DNA of 64,000 nt from Stutzerimonas stutzeri (GTDB lineage: Bacteria; Pseudomonadota; Gammaproteobacteria; Pseudomonadales; Pseudomonadaceae), in NCBI RefSeq assembly GCF_018138085.1, contig NZ_CP073105.1, positions 3,906,001 to 3,970,000 of the forward strand, read 5' to 3'. Below, piece after piece: positions 55,724 through 64,000 of this stretch. The notes beneath the pieces are model-generated. The model searched no databases, was not told the origin of the DNA, and saw only the letters and a program-made list of their open reading frames with translations. Position numbers and translations under genes: made by a program. Every line of letters starts with the position of its first letter. Position 1 is the first letter of the stretch.

Positions 55724-55897
55724 ATGCCCAGCCGCCTGAATCCAGAAGACCAGAAACGCGTCGATCAGTACCTCAGCGCGCCTCAGCACCAAGTCGAGCG
55801 CCGGCCATTCAGGCCCTGGCTGCTCCTGGTGCTGGTTCTGGTCGTAGTCGTTGGCCTGGGCCTGCTGAGCCGCCTCCTGAGCGGGCTGGTGACATGA
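55724..55897 (+). CDS. Small membrane protein, DUF3094 family
   Basis: 57 aa, with a polar N-terminus (LNPEDQKRVDQYLSAPQHQVE) and one C-terminal helix (WLLLVLVLVVVVGLGLLSRLL). GAGGTG lies just before the ATG at 55724. It precedes the NADH dehydrogenase gene by 60 bp, an order recalled from P. aeruginosa PA4537-PA4538. A single-pass partner or regulator of the membrane enzyme is conceivable but not supported. Confidence 0.85.
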   Translation: MPSRLNPEDQKRVDQYLSAPQHQVERRPFRPWLLLVLVLVVVVGLGLLSRLLSGLVT

Positions 55898-55957
55898 CCG
55901 TCGCCGCCCTGCCCCTCGCACTCGACCGAATTCCGCAAAGCCTTATGAGTTCATTCC

Positions 55958-57253
55958 ATGACACATCGCATCGTAATCGTCGGCGGCGGCGCCGGCGGCC
56001 TGGAGCTTGCCACCCGCCTGGGTAGAACCCTGGGCAAGCGCGGCAAGGCCCGCATCACGCTGATTGACGCCAACCTGACGCACATCTGGAAGCCCCTTCT
56101 GCACGAGGTGGCCGCCGGCTCGCTGAATTCGTCCGCCGACGAACTCAATTACGTCGCCCAAGCCAAATGGAACCACTTCGAGTTCCAGATGGGCCGCATG
56201 TGCGGCCTGGAGCGCGAGCGCAAATGCGTTCACCTGGCCCCATCGTTCGACGAGCATGGCATCGAGCTGGTGCCGGCCCGCACACTCGCCTATGACACTC
56301 TGGTGATCGCCGTCGGTAGCACGACCAATGACTTCGGCACCAAGGGCGCCGCAGAGCACTGCATCTTCCTCGACACCCGTGAGCAGGCCGAGCGCTTTCA
56401 TCGCCACCTGCTCAGCCACTACATGCGCGCCCACGCCAGCGAAGGCCGCCAAGGCACCATCAACATGGCCATCGTCGGTGCCGGCGCAACAGGGGTCGAG
56501 CTGGCTGCCGAACTGCACCATGCCGCACGCGAACTTGCCGCCTATGGACTGGACGGCATCAAGCCGGAAGACGTCCATATCACGCTCATCGAAGCCGGCC
56601 CACGCGTCCTGCCAGCGCTACCGGAGCGCATCAGCCAACCCGTGCACCAGACGCTTGGCAACCTGGGCGTCACCGTGCTCACCGACGCCGCGGTCAGCGA
56701 AGTGACCGAAGAAGGTCTGCACACAACGAACGGCGACTTCGTACCCGCGACATTGAAGGTATGGGCAGCGGGTATCCGGGCGCCGAGCTTCCTGCATGAA
56801 CTGGACGGCCTGGAGACCAACCGGATCAACCAGCTGCAAGTGCTGCCGACGCTACAGACCACCCGAGACGAGGATATATTCGCCTTCGGCGACTGCGCCG
56901 CCTGCCCACAGCCAGACAGTGATCGCAACGTTCCGCCGCGAGCCCAGGCAGCGCACCAGCAGGCTTCGCTGCTGGTCAAATCGCTGTCCCGGCGTCTGCG
57001 TGGAGAGAGTCTGCCGAGCTATCGTTACCGCGACTACGGCTCGCTGATCTCGCTGTCGAGCTTTTCCGCAGTCGGCAACCTGATGGGCAACCTCACCGGC
57101 AACGTCATGCTGGAGGGGTGGCTGGCGAGGATGTTCTATGTTTCGCTGTACCGGATGCACCAGATCGCGCTGTATGGCGTCGCGCGCACGGGACTGATGA
57201 TGATCGGCGACAAGCTCAGTACCAGCACCGTACCCCGCCTCAAGCTGCATTGA
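55958..57253 (+). CDS. ndh: Type II NADH dehydrogenase (NDH-2)
   Basis: 431-aa peripheral membrane flavoprotein that oxidises NADH and passes electrons to quinone without pumping protons. Two Rossmann folds: FAD site RIVIVGGGAGGLELATRLGR at the N-terminus and NAD site MAIVGAGATGVELAAELHH near 170; the FAD-binding end is DIFAFGDCAACPQPDS. The C-terminal part has hydrophobic segments (LMGNLTGNVMLEGWLARMFYV) that anchor it to the membrane. Together with the small DUF3094 gene it likely forms one transcript, ended by the terminator at 57346-57378. Confidence 0.93.
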   Translation: MTHRIVIVGGGAGGLELATRLGRTLGKRGKARITLIDANLTHIWKPLLHEVAAGSLNSSADELNYVAQAKWNHFEFQMGRMCGLERERKCVHLAPSFDEHGIELVPARTLAYDTLVIAVGSTTNDFGTKGAAEHCIFLDTREQAERFHRHLLSHYMRAHASEGRQGTINMAIVGAGATGVELAAELHHAARELAAYGLDGIKPEDVHITLIEAGPRVLPALPERISQPVHQTLGNLGVTVLTDAAVSEVTEEGLHTTNGDFVPATLKVWAAGIRAPSFLHELDGLETNRINQLQVLPTLQTTRDEDIFAFGDCAACPQPDSDRNVPPRAQAAHQQASLLVKSLSRRLRGESLPSYRYRDYGSLISLSSFSAVGNLMGNLTGNVMLEGWLARMFYVSLYRMHQIALYGVARTGLMMIGDKLSTSTVPRLKLH

Positions 57254-57345
57254 GATAGCCAGCGTGACAGCGCCTCCCCTTTCAGGAGGCGCTGGAAGCC
57301 TGGGCCTTCAAGGCAGGCGCCAGCCCCGAATGACAGGCAATAAAA

Positions 57346-57378
57346 AAACCGGAAGATCCGCTCGGGATCTTCCGGTTT
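57346..57378. terminator. Bidirectional terminator between ndh and tRNA-Lys
   Basis: Perfect 14-bp stem AAACCGGAAGATCC / GGATCTTCCGGTTT with a 5-nt loop, flanked by A- and T-rich runs. It can end both ndh and the tRNA transcript from the other strand. Confidence 0.92.
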
Positions 57379-57400
57379 CTTTGGCCTTGTTCAGGCGGTT

Positions 57401-57476
57401 TGGTGGGTCGTGTAGGATTCGAACCTACGACCAATTGGTTAAAAGCCAACTGCTCTACCAACTGAGCTAACGACCC
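57401..57476 (-). tRNA. tRNA-Lys (anticodon TTT)
   Basis: 76-nt cloverleaf with acceptor GGGTCGT/ACGACCC, D-arm GCTCAGTTGGTAGAGC, anticodon loop CTTTTAA, T-arm with GGTTCGAATCC and an encoded CCA end. Last of three tRNA genes on one transcript. Confidence 0.97.
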
Positions 57477-57481
57477 AAAAT

Positions 57482-57558
57482 TGGTCGGGGTAGGGGGATT
57501 CGAACTCCCGACATCCTGCTCCCAAAGCAGGCGCGCTACCGGACTGCGCTATACCCCG
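57482..57558 (-). tRNA. tRNA-Pro (anticodon TGG)
   Basis: 77-nt cloverleaf with acceptor CGGGGTA/TACCCCG, D-arm GCGCAGTCCGGTAGCGC, anticodon loop with TGG, T-arm with AGTTCGAATCC and an encoded CCA end. Middle gene of the tRNA operon. Confidence 0.97.
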
Positions 57559-57567
57559 ATTGGAAAT

Positions 57568-57643
57568 TGGCTCCGCGACCAGGACTCGAACCTGGGACCC
57601 AATGATTAACAGTCATTTGCTCTACCGACTGAGCTATCGCGGA
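57568..57643 (-). tRNA. tRNA-Asn (anticodon GTT)
   Basis: 76-nt cloverleaf with acceptor TCCGCGA/TCGCGGA, D-arm GCTCAGTCGGTAGAGC, anticodon loop CTGTTAA, T-arm with GGTTCGAGTCC and an encoded CCA end. First gene of the Asn-Pro-Lys operon. Confidence 0.97.
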
Positions 57644-57709
57644 ACTATCACTTCCAGCTCCTCGGATGGCTTGCTGTACTGCCTTGCAAACCCCCCTCAG
57701 AGGCGCGCC

Positions 57710-57737
57710 ATTTTACGGTTCTCGACGCGCCTGTCAA
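57710..57737 (-). promoter_or_regulatory. Promoter of the tRNA Asn-Pro-Lys operon
   Basis: On the minus strand TTGACA (57737-57732), 16-nt spacer, TAAAAT (57715-57710). The consensus -35 and near-consensus -10 lie about 70 bp upstream of tRNA-Asn, as expected of a strong stable-RNA promoter. Confidence 0.8.
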
Positions 57738-57786
57738 CAGAAAAAATGCGATTTACTACAATACGTTGCGAGCGACATCGGAGCGT

Positions 57787-57819
57787 CGGCAGAGCCGCCC
57801 TCCGCGGACGACTCTGCCG
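57787..57819 (-). terminator. Hairpin after clpB
   Basis: CGGCAGAG / CTCTGCCG pair over 8 bp around a GC-rich inner part. It lies directly after the clpB stop. No T-run, so a probable terminator. Confidence 0.6.
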
Positions 57820-57826
57820 GCCCCAC

Positions 57827-60397
57827 TCAGGCCTTGGCGAAATGTATTTCGTCGCCCTCCACCTTGCCGACGATCGACGAACCCGGCTCGAACGCACCAG
57901 ACAGTATGTTCTGCGCCAGCGGGTTCTCGATCCAGCGCTGAATGGCGCGTTTCAGCGGCCGTGCGCCATAGACCGGGTCGTAGCCCACCGCGACCAGCTT
58001 GTCCATGGCCTCGTCACTGAACTCCAGGCTCAGATCACGCTCTGCCAGACGTTGCCGCAGGCGCCCCAGCTGGATCTGCGCAATGCCCGCTATTTGCTCT
58101 CGTGCCAGCGGATCGAACACCACCACTTCATCGATTCGGTTGATGAACTCCGGCCGGAAGTGGCTGCTCACCGCGTCCATGACGGCCGCGCGCTGTGCAT
58201 CCGGATCGCCCACCAGTTCCTGGATCTGGCTCGAGCCCAGGTTCGAGGTCATCACGATCACCGTATTGCGGAAGTCCACCGTGCGGCCGTGACTGTCGGT
58301 CAGTCGCCCATCTTCGAGCACCTGCAGCAGGATGTTGAAGACATCTGGGTGCGCCTTCTCGACCTCGTCCAGCAGCACCACCGAATACGGCTTGCGGCGC
58401 ACCGCCTCGGTCAGGTAACCGCCCTCCTCGTACCCCACGTAGCCCGGCGGGGCACCGATCAGACGCGCCACCGAATGCTTCTCCATGAACTCGGACATGT
58501 CGATGCGGATCATCGCCTCTTCGGTGTCGAAGAGGAATTCGGCCAGCGCCTTGCACAGTTCGGTCTTGCCCACGCCGGTCGGGCCGAGAAAGAGGAAGGA
58601 GCCGCTGGGGCGGTTCGGATCGGCCAATCCCGCACGCGAACGACGCACCGCATTGGCGACCGAGACTACCGCATCGTGCTGCCCGATCACGCGCTGGTGC
58701 AGCAGGTCTTCCATCTTCAGCAGCTTCTCGCGCTCGCCCTCGAGCATCTTCGACACTGGAATGCCGGTCCACTTCGACACGACTTCGGCGATTTCCTCGT
58801 CCGTCACGCGATTGCGCAACAGCTGGTTTTCCGTCTTGCCGTGCTGGTCGACCATCTGCAGGCTGCGTTCCAGGTCGGGGATGATGCCGTACTGCAACTC
58901 GGCCATCCGCGACAGGTCGCCCTTGCGCCGCGCAGCCTCGAGATCGGCCTTGGCCTGCTCGATCTTCTGCTGCATCTGAGCGGAGCCCTGCACTTCGGCC
59001 TTTTCGGACTTCCAAATTTCCTCGAGATCGGCGTACTCACGCTCCAGCTTGACGATTTCGTCGTCCAGCTTGGCCAGGCGCTTCTTGGTCGCTTCGTCGT
59101 CTTCGTTCTTCAGCGCCTCACGCTCGATCTTAAGCTGGATCAGACGCCGGTCCAGGCGATCCAGCTCCTCCGGTTTGGAGTCGATCTCCATGCGGATACG
59201 GCTGGCCGCCTCGTCGATCAGGTCGATGGCCTTGTCCGGCAATTGCCGGTCGGTGATGTAGCGATGCGAGAGCTTAGCCGCCGCGATGATCGCGCCGTCG
59301 GTAATGGAAACACCGTGGTGCACTTCGTAGCGTTCCTTCAGGCCGCGCAGAATGGCAATGGTGTCTTCCTCGCTTGGCTCGTCGACCTGCACACGCTGGA
59401 AACGCCGCTCCAGCGCCGCATCCTTCTCGATGTACTGGCGATATTCATCGAGCGTGGTCGCGCCGACGCAATGCAACTCACCCCGAGCCAGCGCTGGCTT
59501 GAGCATGTTGCCGGCGTCCATGGCGCCCTCGGCTTTGCCGGCGCCCACCATGGTGTGCAGCTCGTCGATGAACAGAATGACGCGCCCCTCCTGCTTGCTC
59601 AGCTCGTTGAGCACTGCCTTGAGGCGTTCTTCGAACTCGCCGCGGAACTTGGCGCCGGCGATCAGCGAGCCCATGTCCAGCGCCAGCAGGCGCTTGTCCT
59701 TGAGCCCATCGGGCACTTCGCCATTGACGATACGCTGGGCCAGCCCTTCGACGATGGCGGTCTTGCCGACGCCGGGTTCACCGATCAGCACGGGGTTGTT
59801 CTTGGTGCGCCGTTGCAGCACCTGAATGGTCCGCCGAATCTCGTCATCGCGGCCGATCACCGGATCGAGCTTGCCCTCCTCGGCGCGCTTGGTCATGTCG
59901 ACGGTGTATTTATCCAGCGCCTGACGCGACTCTTCTGCATTGGGGTCGTTGACGGCATCGCCACCGCGCAGGTTGCTGATGGCATTCTCCAGCGCCTTCT
60001 TGCTCACGCCCTGAGCCAGCAAGAGCTTGCCCAGGCGGGTATTGCTATCGAGCGCCGCGAGCAGTACCAACTCGCTCGAGATGTACTGATCGCCTTTCTG
60101 TTGCGCCAGGCGGTCGGCCTGATTGAGCAGGCGCGCCAGATCTTGCGACATATTCATGTCGCCCGTCGGGTTCTGCAGTTTCGGCAGTTGGTCGAGCTCC
60201 TTGGTCAGCGCCTGGCGCAGGCCATTGATGTCGAAACCCACCTGCATCAACAGTGGCCGAATCGACCCGCCCTGCTGGTCGAGCAACGCCTGCATCAAAT
60301 GCAGCGGCTCGATAGACGGATGATCGAGGCCGACCGCGATGGACTGAGCGTCGGAAAGCGCAAGCTGCAGCTTGCTGGTCAAACGATCGATACGCAT
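57827..60397 (-). CDS. clpB: ATP-dependent disaggregase ClpB
   Basis: 856-aa Hsp100 chaperone that, with DnaK, resolubilises aggregated proteins after heat stress. Domain order: Clp N-domain, AAA-1 with Walker [13 protein letters not shown] near residue 205, middle coiled-coil segment (residues 410-530) that marks ClpB, AAA-2 with [10 protein letters not shown] and LFLDEVEK-like Walker B, and the C-terminal small domain (about 760-856). ATG at 60397 with AAGGTGATGAC upstream. A sigma-32 type promoter lies at 60471-60498. Full length. The long antisense open frame over this gene is a shadow. Confidence 0.96.
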   Translation of the reverse strand: MRIDRLTSKLQLALSDAQSIAVGLDHPSIEPLHLMQALLDQQGGSIRPLLMQVGFDINGLRQALTKELDQLPKLQNPTGDMNMSQDLARLLNQADRLAQQKGDQYISSELVLLAALDSNTRLGKLLLAQGVSKKALENAISNLRGGDAVNDPNAEESRQALDKYTVDMTKRAEEGKLDPVIGRDDEIRRTIQVLQRRTKNNPVLIGEPGVGKTAIVEGLAQRIVNGEVPDGLKDKRLLALDMGSLIAGAKFRGEFEERLKAVLNELSKQEGRVILFIDELHTMVGAGKAEGAMDAGNMLKPALARGELHCVGATTLDEYRQYIEKDAALERRFQRVQVDEPSEEDTIAILRGLKERYEVHHGVSITDGAIIAAAKLSHRYITDRQLPDKAIDLIDEAASRIRMEIDSKPEELDRLDRRLIQLKIEREALKNEDDEATKKRLAKLDDEIVKLEREYADLEEIWKSEKAEVQGSAQMQQKIEQAKADLEAARRKGDLSRMAELQYGIIPDLERSLQMVDQHGKTENQLLRNRVTDEEIAEVVSKWTGIPVSKMLEGEREKLLKMEDLLHQRVIGQHDAVVSVANAVRRSRAGLADPNRPSGSFLFLGPTGVGKTELCKALAEFLFDTEEAMIRIDMSEFMEKHSVARLIGAPPGYVGYEEGGYLTEAVRRKPYSVVLLDEVEKAHPDVFNILLQVLEDGRLTDSHGRTVDFRNTVIVMTSNLGSSQIQELVGDPDAQRAAVMDAVSSHFRPEFINRIDEVVVFDPLAREQIAGIAQIQLGRLRQRLAERDLSLEFSDEAMDKLVAVGYDPVYGARPLKRAIQRWIENPLAQNILSGAFEPGSSIVGKVEGDEIHFAKA

Positions 60398-60470
60398 GTC
60401 ATCACCTTTTCTGGTTAGGCAGGCCGGCGCATTCAATCGCACCTCGACAAAAGCCTGCGAGATGGAACTT

Positions 60471-60498
60471 AGATAAGGTTGATTGTTGGAGATTCAAG
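60471..60498 (-). promoter_or_regulatory. Heat-shock (sigma-32) promoter of clpB
   Basis: Minus-strand CTTGAAT, 13-nt spacer, CCTTATCT: agrees with the sigma-32 consensus CTTGAAA-N13-CCCCATnT at most positions. It is 75-100 bp upstream of the clpB start. Confidence 0.78.
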
Positions 60499-60587
60499 CC
60501 AGGTGGCATTGATCCAAGTCAGCCCCGGCACTTGTTTCCGGGGCGGGCCAGCAGGCCGGACACTCACCCCAACCGCAGCCAGAGGCA

Positions 60588-60655
60588 GCTCCTACAAAAA
60601 GCACCGCAACCACCTGTAGGAGCAGGTTCTACCGGCGACAAAGCCGTCGCGACGA
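60588..60655. repeat. REP-like palindromic element, second copy
   Basis: GCTCCTACA and TGTAGGAGC form a 9-bp inverted pair 18 bp apart, followed by CCGGCGACAAAGCCGTCGCG-type REP sequence (core GGCGACAAAGCCGTCGC). Same arm sequence as the copy at 38872-38945. Lies between clpB and pgeF. Confidence 0.78.
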
Positions 60656-60656
60656 T

Positions 60657-61391
60657 TCAGTCGAGCCAGATCAGACTGACGAAACGGCCGGTACGGGCTG
60701 CACGGCGATAGGAATAGAAGCGAGGGTCGCCCACGGTGCAGTAGCCACCACCGAAGACGGCGGTGACGCCGCAGGCAGCCAGATGCAGCCGGGCAAGCCG
60801 ATAGATGTCAGCCATGTAACGGCCGGCATTGCAGCTGGCGGAAAAGGCATCGGCGGCCGCGGCATGCCGGGACACGAAGGCGTCGCGCACTTCCGGCCCC
60901 ACCTCGAACGCATCGGGCCCGATTGCCGGACCGAGCCAGGCCAGCAGTTGGTCCCCAGGAATTGCCATTGCCGCCACGGTCGCCTCGAGCACCCCGCCGG
61001 CCAACCCGCGCCAGCCGGCATGCGCCGCGGCTACCCGGGAACCTGCGCGATCACTGAAGAGTACCGGCAGGCAATCGGCGGTCAGCACCGCACAGGCGAT
61101 GCCGGCTTCACCCGTCCAGCTGGCATCGGCGGTGGGACGGTGTCGAGGATCGGCTTCGATTGCGGTACTCGAATGCACCTGATTCATCCAGGCAGGCTCG
61201 CAGCCGAGCACCCGCTGCAGCTGTTGCCGATTGGCGACCACGGCGTTCGGGGCATCGCCGACGTGGTCGCCGAGGTTGAAGCTGTCGAAAGGCGCCTGAC
61301 TGACCCCGCCCCCACGCGTGGTGACACACGCCCGAACGCGCGACGGCGCTGGCCACTCGGGAAGAATCCAGTCGCCAGGCCTGTCGCTCAT
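60657..61391 (-). CDS. pgeF: Peptidoglycan editing factor PgeF (polyphenol oxidase / YfiH family)
   Basis: 244-aa DUF152-family protein. Conserved stretches are VTTRGGGVSQAPFDSFNLGDHVGD, the metal-site motifs MNQVHSS, LTADCLPVLFSD (Cys) and AAAHAGWRGLAGG, and SYRRAARTGR near the end. PgeF keeps L-serine from replacing alanine in muropeptides, a finding from E. coli YfiH. The ATG overlaps the rluD stop by 4 bp (ATGA), so the two are translationally coupled, as in many gammaproteobacteria. It lies downstream of rluD. Confidence 0.92.
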   Translation of the reverse strand: MSDRPGDWILPEWPAPSRVRACVTTRGGGVSQAPFDSFNLGDHVGDAPNAVVANRQQLQRVLGCEPAWMNQVHSSTAIEADPRHRPTADASWTGEAGIACAVLTADCLPVLFSDRAGSRVAAAHAGWRGLAGGVLEATVAAMAIPGDQLLAWLGPAIGPDAFEVGPEVRDAFVSRHAAAADAFSASCNAGRYMADIYRLARLHLAACGVTAVFGGGYCTVGDPRFYSYRRAARTGRFVSLIWLD

Positions 61392-62362
61392 CCTACGAAC
61401 GCCTCGCGGTCCTGCTGCAGCAAGGTCAACAACCAGACGAAATCATCGGGCAATGGCGATTCCCACTTCATCCGTTCACCACTGATCGGATGATCCAGTT
61501 CGAGAAAACGCGCATGCAGCGCCTGACGCGGAAAATCCTTCAGGGTCTGCACCATGGTCGGATTGGCTGCGGGAGGGATGCGGAAACGCCCGCTGTAGAG
61601 CGGGTCGCCTACCAACGGATAACCGATGTGCGTCATGTGTACGCGAATCTGGTGCGTACGCCCGGTTTCCAGCTTGACCCGGACATGGGTGTGCGAGCGG
61701 AAGCGCTCCAGCACACGATAATGGCTCACCGCGGGCTTACCGCCCTCGACCACCGCCATGCGCTGGCGCTGTTGGCCATGGCGTCCGATCGGTGCGTCAA
61801 CGGTACCACCGGTAATGATCACGCCGATCACGATGGCCTCATAAATGCGGCTGACGCTGCGCGCCTGCATCTGCTCGACCAGGCGCGTCTGTGCCTGTAG
61901 CGTCTTGGCGACGACCATCAGCCCGGTGGTGTCCTTGTCCAATCGATGAACGATGCCTGCGCGCGGCACGTTGATGATGTCGGGCACATGATGCAGCAGC
62001 GCATTGAGCAGCGTGCCGTCGGCGTGTCCCGCTGCCGGATGCACCACGAGACCGGCCGGCTTGTTCAGCACGAGGATGTGCTCGTCCTCGAACACGATAT
62101 CCAGTGCAATGTCCTGCGCCACCCATTCGCCCTGAGCCTGCTGCTCGGCAGACAGCTCCAGAATGGCACCTGCATGCACGGTGTCGCGAGGACGCAGCAC
62201 GTCGCCGTCGACCGTGAGCCGTCCTTCCTTGATCCAGGCTGCCAGACGCGAGCGCGAATGCTCCGAGAACAGTTGCGCCGCAACCTGGTCGAGGCGCTGC
62301 CCGCCAAGGTCGAACGGCACCTCGGCACGAAGATGGATGGCCTGAGTGGAGAGCGTGGACAT
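61388..62362 (-). CDS. rluD: 23S rRNA pseudouridine synthase RluD
   Basis: 324-aa enzyme that forms the three pseudouridines 1911/1915/1917 of helix 69. N-terminal S4 domain (about 20-80), catalytic domain with VHRLDKDTTGLMVVAKT and the catalytic Asp142, then GRTHQIRVHMTHIGYPLVGDPLY. The ATG at 62362 begins MSTLSTQAIHLRAEVP. Its stop overlaps the pgeF start by 4 bp. It is divergent from bamD, a gene pair conserved in Pseudomonas. Confidence 0.93.
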   Translation of the reverse strand: MSTLSTQAIHLRAEVPFDLGGQRLDQVAAQLFSEHSRSRLAAWIKEGRLTVDGDVLRPRDTVHAGAILELSAEQQAQGEWVAQDIALDIVFEDEHILVLNKPAGLVVHPAAGHADGTLLNALLHHVPDIINVPRAGIVHRLDKDTTGLMVVAKTLQAQTRLVEQMQARSVSRIYEAIVIGVIITGGTVDAPIGRHGQQRQRMAVVEGGKPAVSHYRVLERFRSHTHVRVKLETGRTHQIRVHMTHIGYPLVGDPLYSGRFRIPPAANPTMVQTLKDFPRQALHARFLELDHPISGERMKWESPLPDDFVWLLTLLQQDREAFVG

Positions 62363-62656
62363 AATTAAGGGCGCTTCATAAGTAGGAAGAGGCAAAACGC
62401 TGCGGTTCGGCTAACGAAATGGCGATCAGGCAGTGGCTGGCAAACAGGAGCGCAATACCTGGGCGGCTGGCTTGCCGCGCGAAGGGCAGCTCGACGACGG
62501 GCATGCACGCTTCGTGCAGTGGCACGGGTGGAGCTTTTGGTTTCAGCCACAGGCTTGTGTTTAAATACGGCGTCTTTGTCCCGGCCAGCCGGGGCGCCCA
62601 TCATAACAGGACGGCTCCGCGCGAGACAGCCAGCCGTCACAGGGACGCAAGCCGCC
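62363..62656. other. Divergent rluD / bamD intergenic region
   Basis: 294 bp between divergent genes, which must contain both promoters. Short open frames (62365-62787 minus and 62419-62730 plus) overlap here and in bamD and have no recognisable features. No clear promoter motif was read with confidence. Confidence 0.5.
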
Positions 62657-63664
62657 ATGCAAGTGAAACACCTGCTGCTGATCGCCATTTTCGCCCTAAA
62701 CGCTGCCTGTTCATCCAACGAAACCATTAGCGAAAACCTTGGCGAAGCGGAACTGTACCGGCAGGCACAGGCCGACCTGGACAGCAAGAGCTACACCAGC
62801 GCCATCAACAAGCTGAAGGCCCTGGAGTCACGCTACCCCTTCGGCCGCTTCGCCGAACAGGCGCAGCTGGAACTGATCTACGCCTACTACCGCAACACCG
62901 AACCGGAAGCCGCGCGTTCCTCCGCCGAGCGCTTCATCCGCCTGCACCCACAGCATCCCAGCGTCGACTACGCCTACTATCTGAAAGGATTGGCGTCCTT
63001 CGATCAGGATCGCGGACTGCTGGCGCGGTTCCTGCCGTTGGACATGACCAAGCGCGACCCGGGCGCTGCGCGTGACTCGTTCAACGAATTCGCACAACTG
63101 ACCACACGCTATCCCAATAGCCGCTACGCGCCGGATGCCAAGGCTCGCATGATCTACCTGCGCAACCTGCTGGCCGCCAACGAGATCCATGTCGCCGACT
63201 ACTACTTGCGCCGCCAGGCTTACGTAGCGGCCGCCAACCGAGGCCGTTACGTCGTGGAAAACTTCCAGGGTACCCCTTCGGTCGGCGACGGGCTGGCGGT
63301 GATGACCGAGGCCTATCAGCACATGGGGCTGAACGAGCTCGCCGATAGCAGCCTGGAAACCCTCAAGCTCAACTATCCGGACCATCCCAGCCTCGACGGC
63401 GGCGAGTTCGTACCGCGGGAAAAGGAGGAGGACAACCGCAGCTGGCTGTCCCGTGCAACCCTCGGGTTGATCGAGACCGAAACCAAGGCGCCAGACGTCT
63501 CCCAATCCAACCGCGACGTGGTGCGCCAGTATGAGAATGCCGCCCAGGATCTTCCTGATGAACTGCGCCCGGTATTGAAAGAAGCGGAAGCTGACGCGGC
63601 CAGCGAAGAGCAACGCAAGAGCCGCTCCTGGTGGAGCTACCTGACCTTTGGCCTGTTCGACTGA
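62657..63664 (+). CDS. bamD: Outer-membrane protein assembly factor BamD (ComL)
   Basis: 335-aa essential lipoprotein of the BAM complex. The signal peptide ends at Cys18 (LNAAC). Five TPR-like repeats occupy about residues 30-240: [49 protein letters not shown] is the first region. The C-terminal extension (about 250-335), rich in charged residues, is longer than in E. coli BamD. ATG at 62657 has AGGGACG upstream. It is divergent from rluD and precedes the PP0621-family gene. Confidence 0.93.
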   Translation: MQVKHLLLIAIFALNAACSSNETISENLGEAELYRQAQADLDSKSYTSAINKLKALESRYPFGRFAEQAQLELIYAYYRNTEPEAARSSAERFIRLHPQHPSVDYAYYLKGLASFDQDRGLLARFLPLDMTKRDPGAARDSFNEFAQLTTRYPNSRYAPDAKARMIYLRNLLAANEIHVADYYLRRQAYVAAANRGRYVVENFQGTPSVGDGLAVMTEAYQHMGLNELADSSLETLKLNYPDHPSLDGGEFVPREKEEDNRSWLSRATLGLIETETKAPDVSQSNRDVVRQYENAAQDLPDELRPVLKEAEADAASEEQRKSRSWWSYLTFGLFD

Positions 63665-63725
63665 TCGCCCTGTCGCAGCCTGCCGAATCCGGCAGGCCCT
63701 CACGGCTTAGCCAGGAAGTAGAAAT

Positions 63726-63962
63726 ATGGGGCTGTTTCGTCTGTTGTTCTGGATCATCCTGATCGCTGCCGCCATCTGGCTATGGCGTCGCCTGACCAAC
63801 AAACCGACATCGACCGGCAAGACGCAACAGACCACCGTGACCATGGTCCGCTGTGCCGAATGCGGCGTGCACCTGCCTCGGGAACAGGCGCTGCAGCGTC
63901 ATGACCACTGGTACTGCAGCCAGGCGCATCTGGACCAGGGCAGCGCTTCGGGTGGCCACTGA
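63726..63962 (+). CDS. PP0621-family membrane protein
   Basis: 78 aa: N-terminal membrane helix (LFRLLFWIILIAAAIWLWRRL) and a small cytosolic zinc-binding part with CAECGVHL and HWYCSQAHL, giving two CxxC/CxxH-type pairs. This arrangement is the PP0621 family, which in Pseudomonas lies between bamD and the pilS/pilR pilus sensor genes. No function is known. The window ends 38 bp later. Confidence 0.88.
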   Translation: MGLFRLLFWIILIAAAIWLWRRLTNKPTSTGKTQQTTVTMVRCAECGVHLPREQALQRHDHWYCSQAHLDQGSASGGH

Positions 63963-64000
63963 GAGCCTGACGTTTCTCGGTCACCAGGGCCGGCGAATCC

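Noticed and set aside
57560..60418. 952-codon open frame antisense to clpB
   Set aside because: It is the exact shadow of clpB: codon bias and domain matches all belong to the minus-strand frame. Long antisense frames are usual in GC-rich genes.

Overview
The window is about 64 kb of GC-rich DNA (several genes use GTG or TTG starts) from a Pseudomonadaceae chromosome. Gene content and order suggest Pseudomonas or the Stutzerimonas (P. stutzeri) group. Supporting evidence is the blocks ampD-ampE-chemoreceptor, nadC/DUF1631, trpS-zapE, DUF3094-ndh, tRNA Lys/Pro/Asn-clpB-pgeF-rluD-bamD, and dksA2-zigA-DUF1826, whose arrangement I recall from P. aeruginosa. No phage, insertion sequence, CRISPR array or rRNA was seen, and coding is dense and looks intact. 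The taxon call rests on recognition, not on a database search.

Region by region. 1-4.3 kb: vanillate module, with vanB (cut by the window edge), vanA, divergent vanR and an aromatic-acid MFS transporter; VanR-type operators lie in front of both vanA and the transporter. 4.4-13.1 kb: a LysR regulator facing a large FAD/Fe-S D-2-hydroxyacid dehydrogenase (YdiJ type), a gene-poor 550-bp stretch with a perfect 24-bp palindrome, an amidase and an exported phytase-like esterase. 13.1-17.2 kb: CNNM/CBS transporter-like protein, a small exported protein, an AhpD-like/AraC divergent pair and a LysE exporter. 17.4-19.7 kb: zinc-starvation operon (dksA2, zigA, DUF1826) behind a near-consensus Zur box. 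19.7-30.2 kb: cysteine-rich copper protein, YigZ, an acidic lipoprotein, adenine/adenosine deaminase, LysR/quinone-reductase-like pair, Bcr/CflA pump with a TtgR/AcrR-like repressor, then a copper unit (copZ, copA, cueR) with two CueR-type boxes.

30.4-46 kb: a chemoreceptor with a FliA-type promoter, bacterioferritin lacking the haem methionine, a three-gene RND efflux system, RIO kinase, Ada, TatD, a second FliA-type chemoreceptor, AmpE and AmpD. 46-55.6 kb: endonuclease V, a GATase1-AraC regulator, ZapE, TrpS, an alpha/beta hydrolase, YhcB, NadC and DUF1631. 55.7-64 kb: DUF3094, NADH dehydrogenase II, three tRNAs, clpB with a sigma-32 promoter, pgeF, rluD, bamD and a PP0621-family gene.

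The genes are mostly core metabolism, envelope and stress functions. Accessory themes are metal homeostasis (zinc starvation, copper export/storage, iron storage), efflux and aromatic-acid catabolism. I found no clearly undescribed multi-gene system. The best leads are regulatory: the paired VanR operators, the Zur box, the two CueR boxes, the FliA promoters (one with a terminator-like hairpin at the predicted 5' end), the structured leader before DUF1631 and a few unexplained palindromes and tandem repeats.
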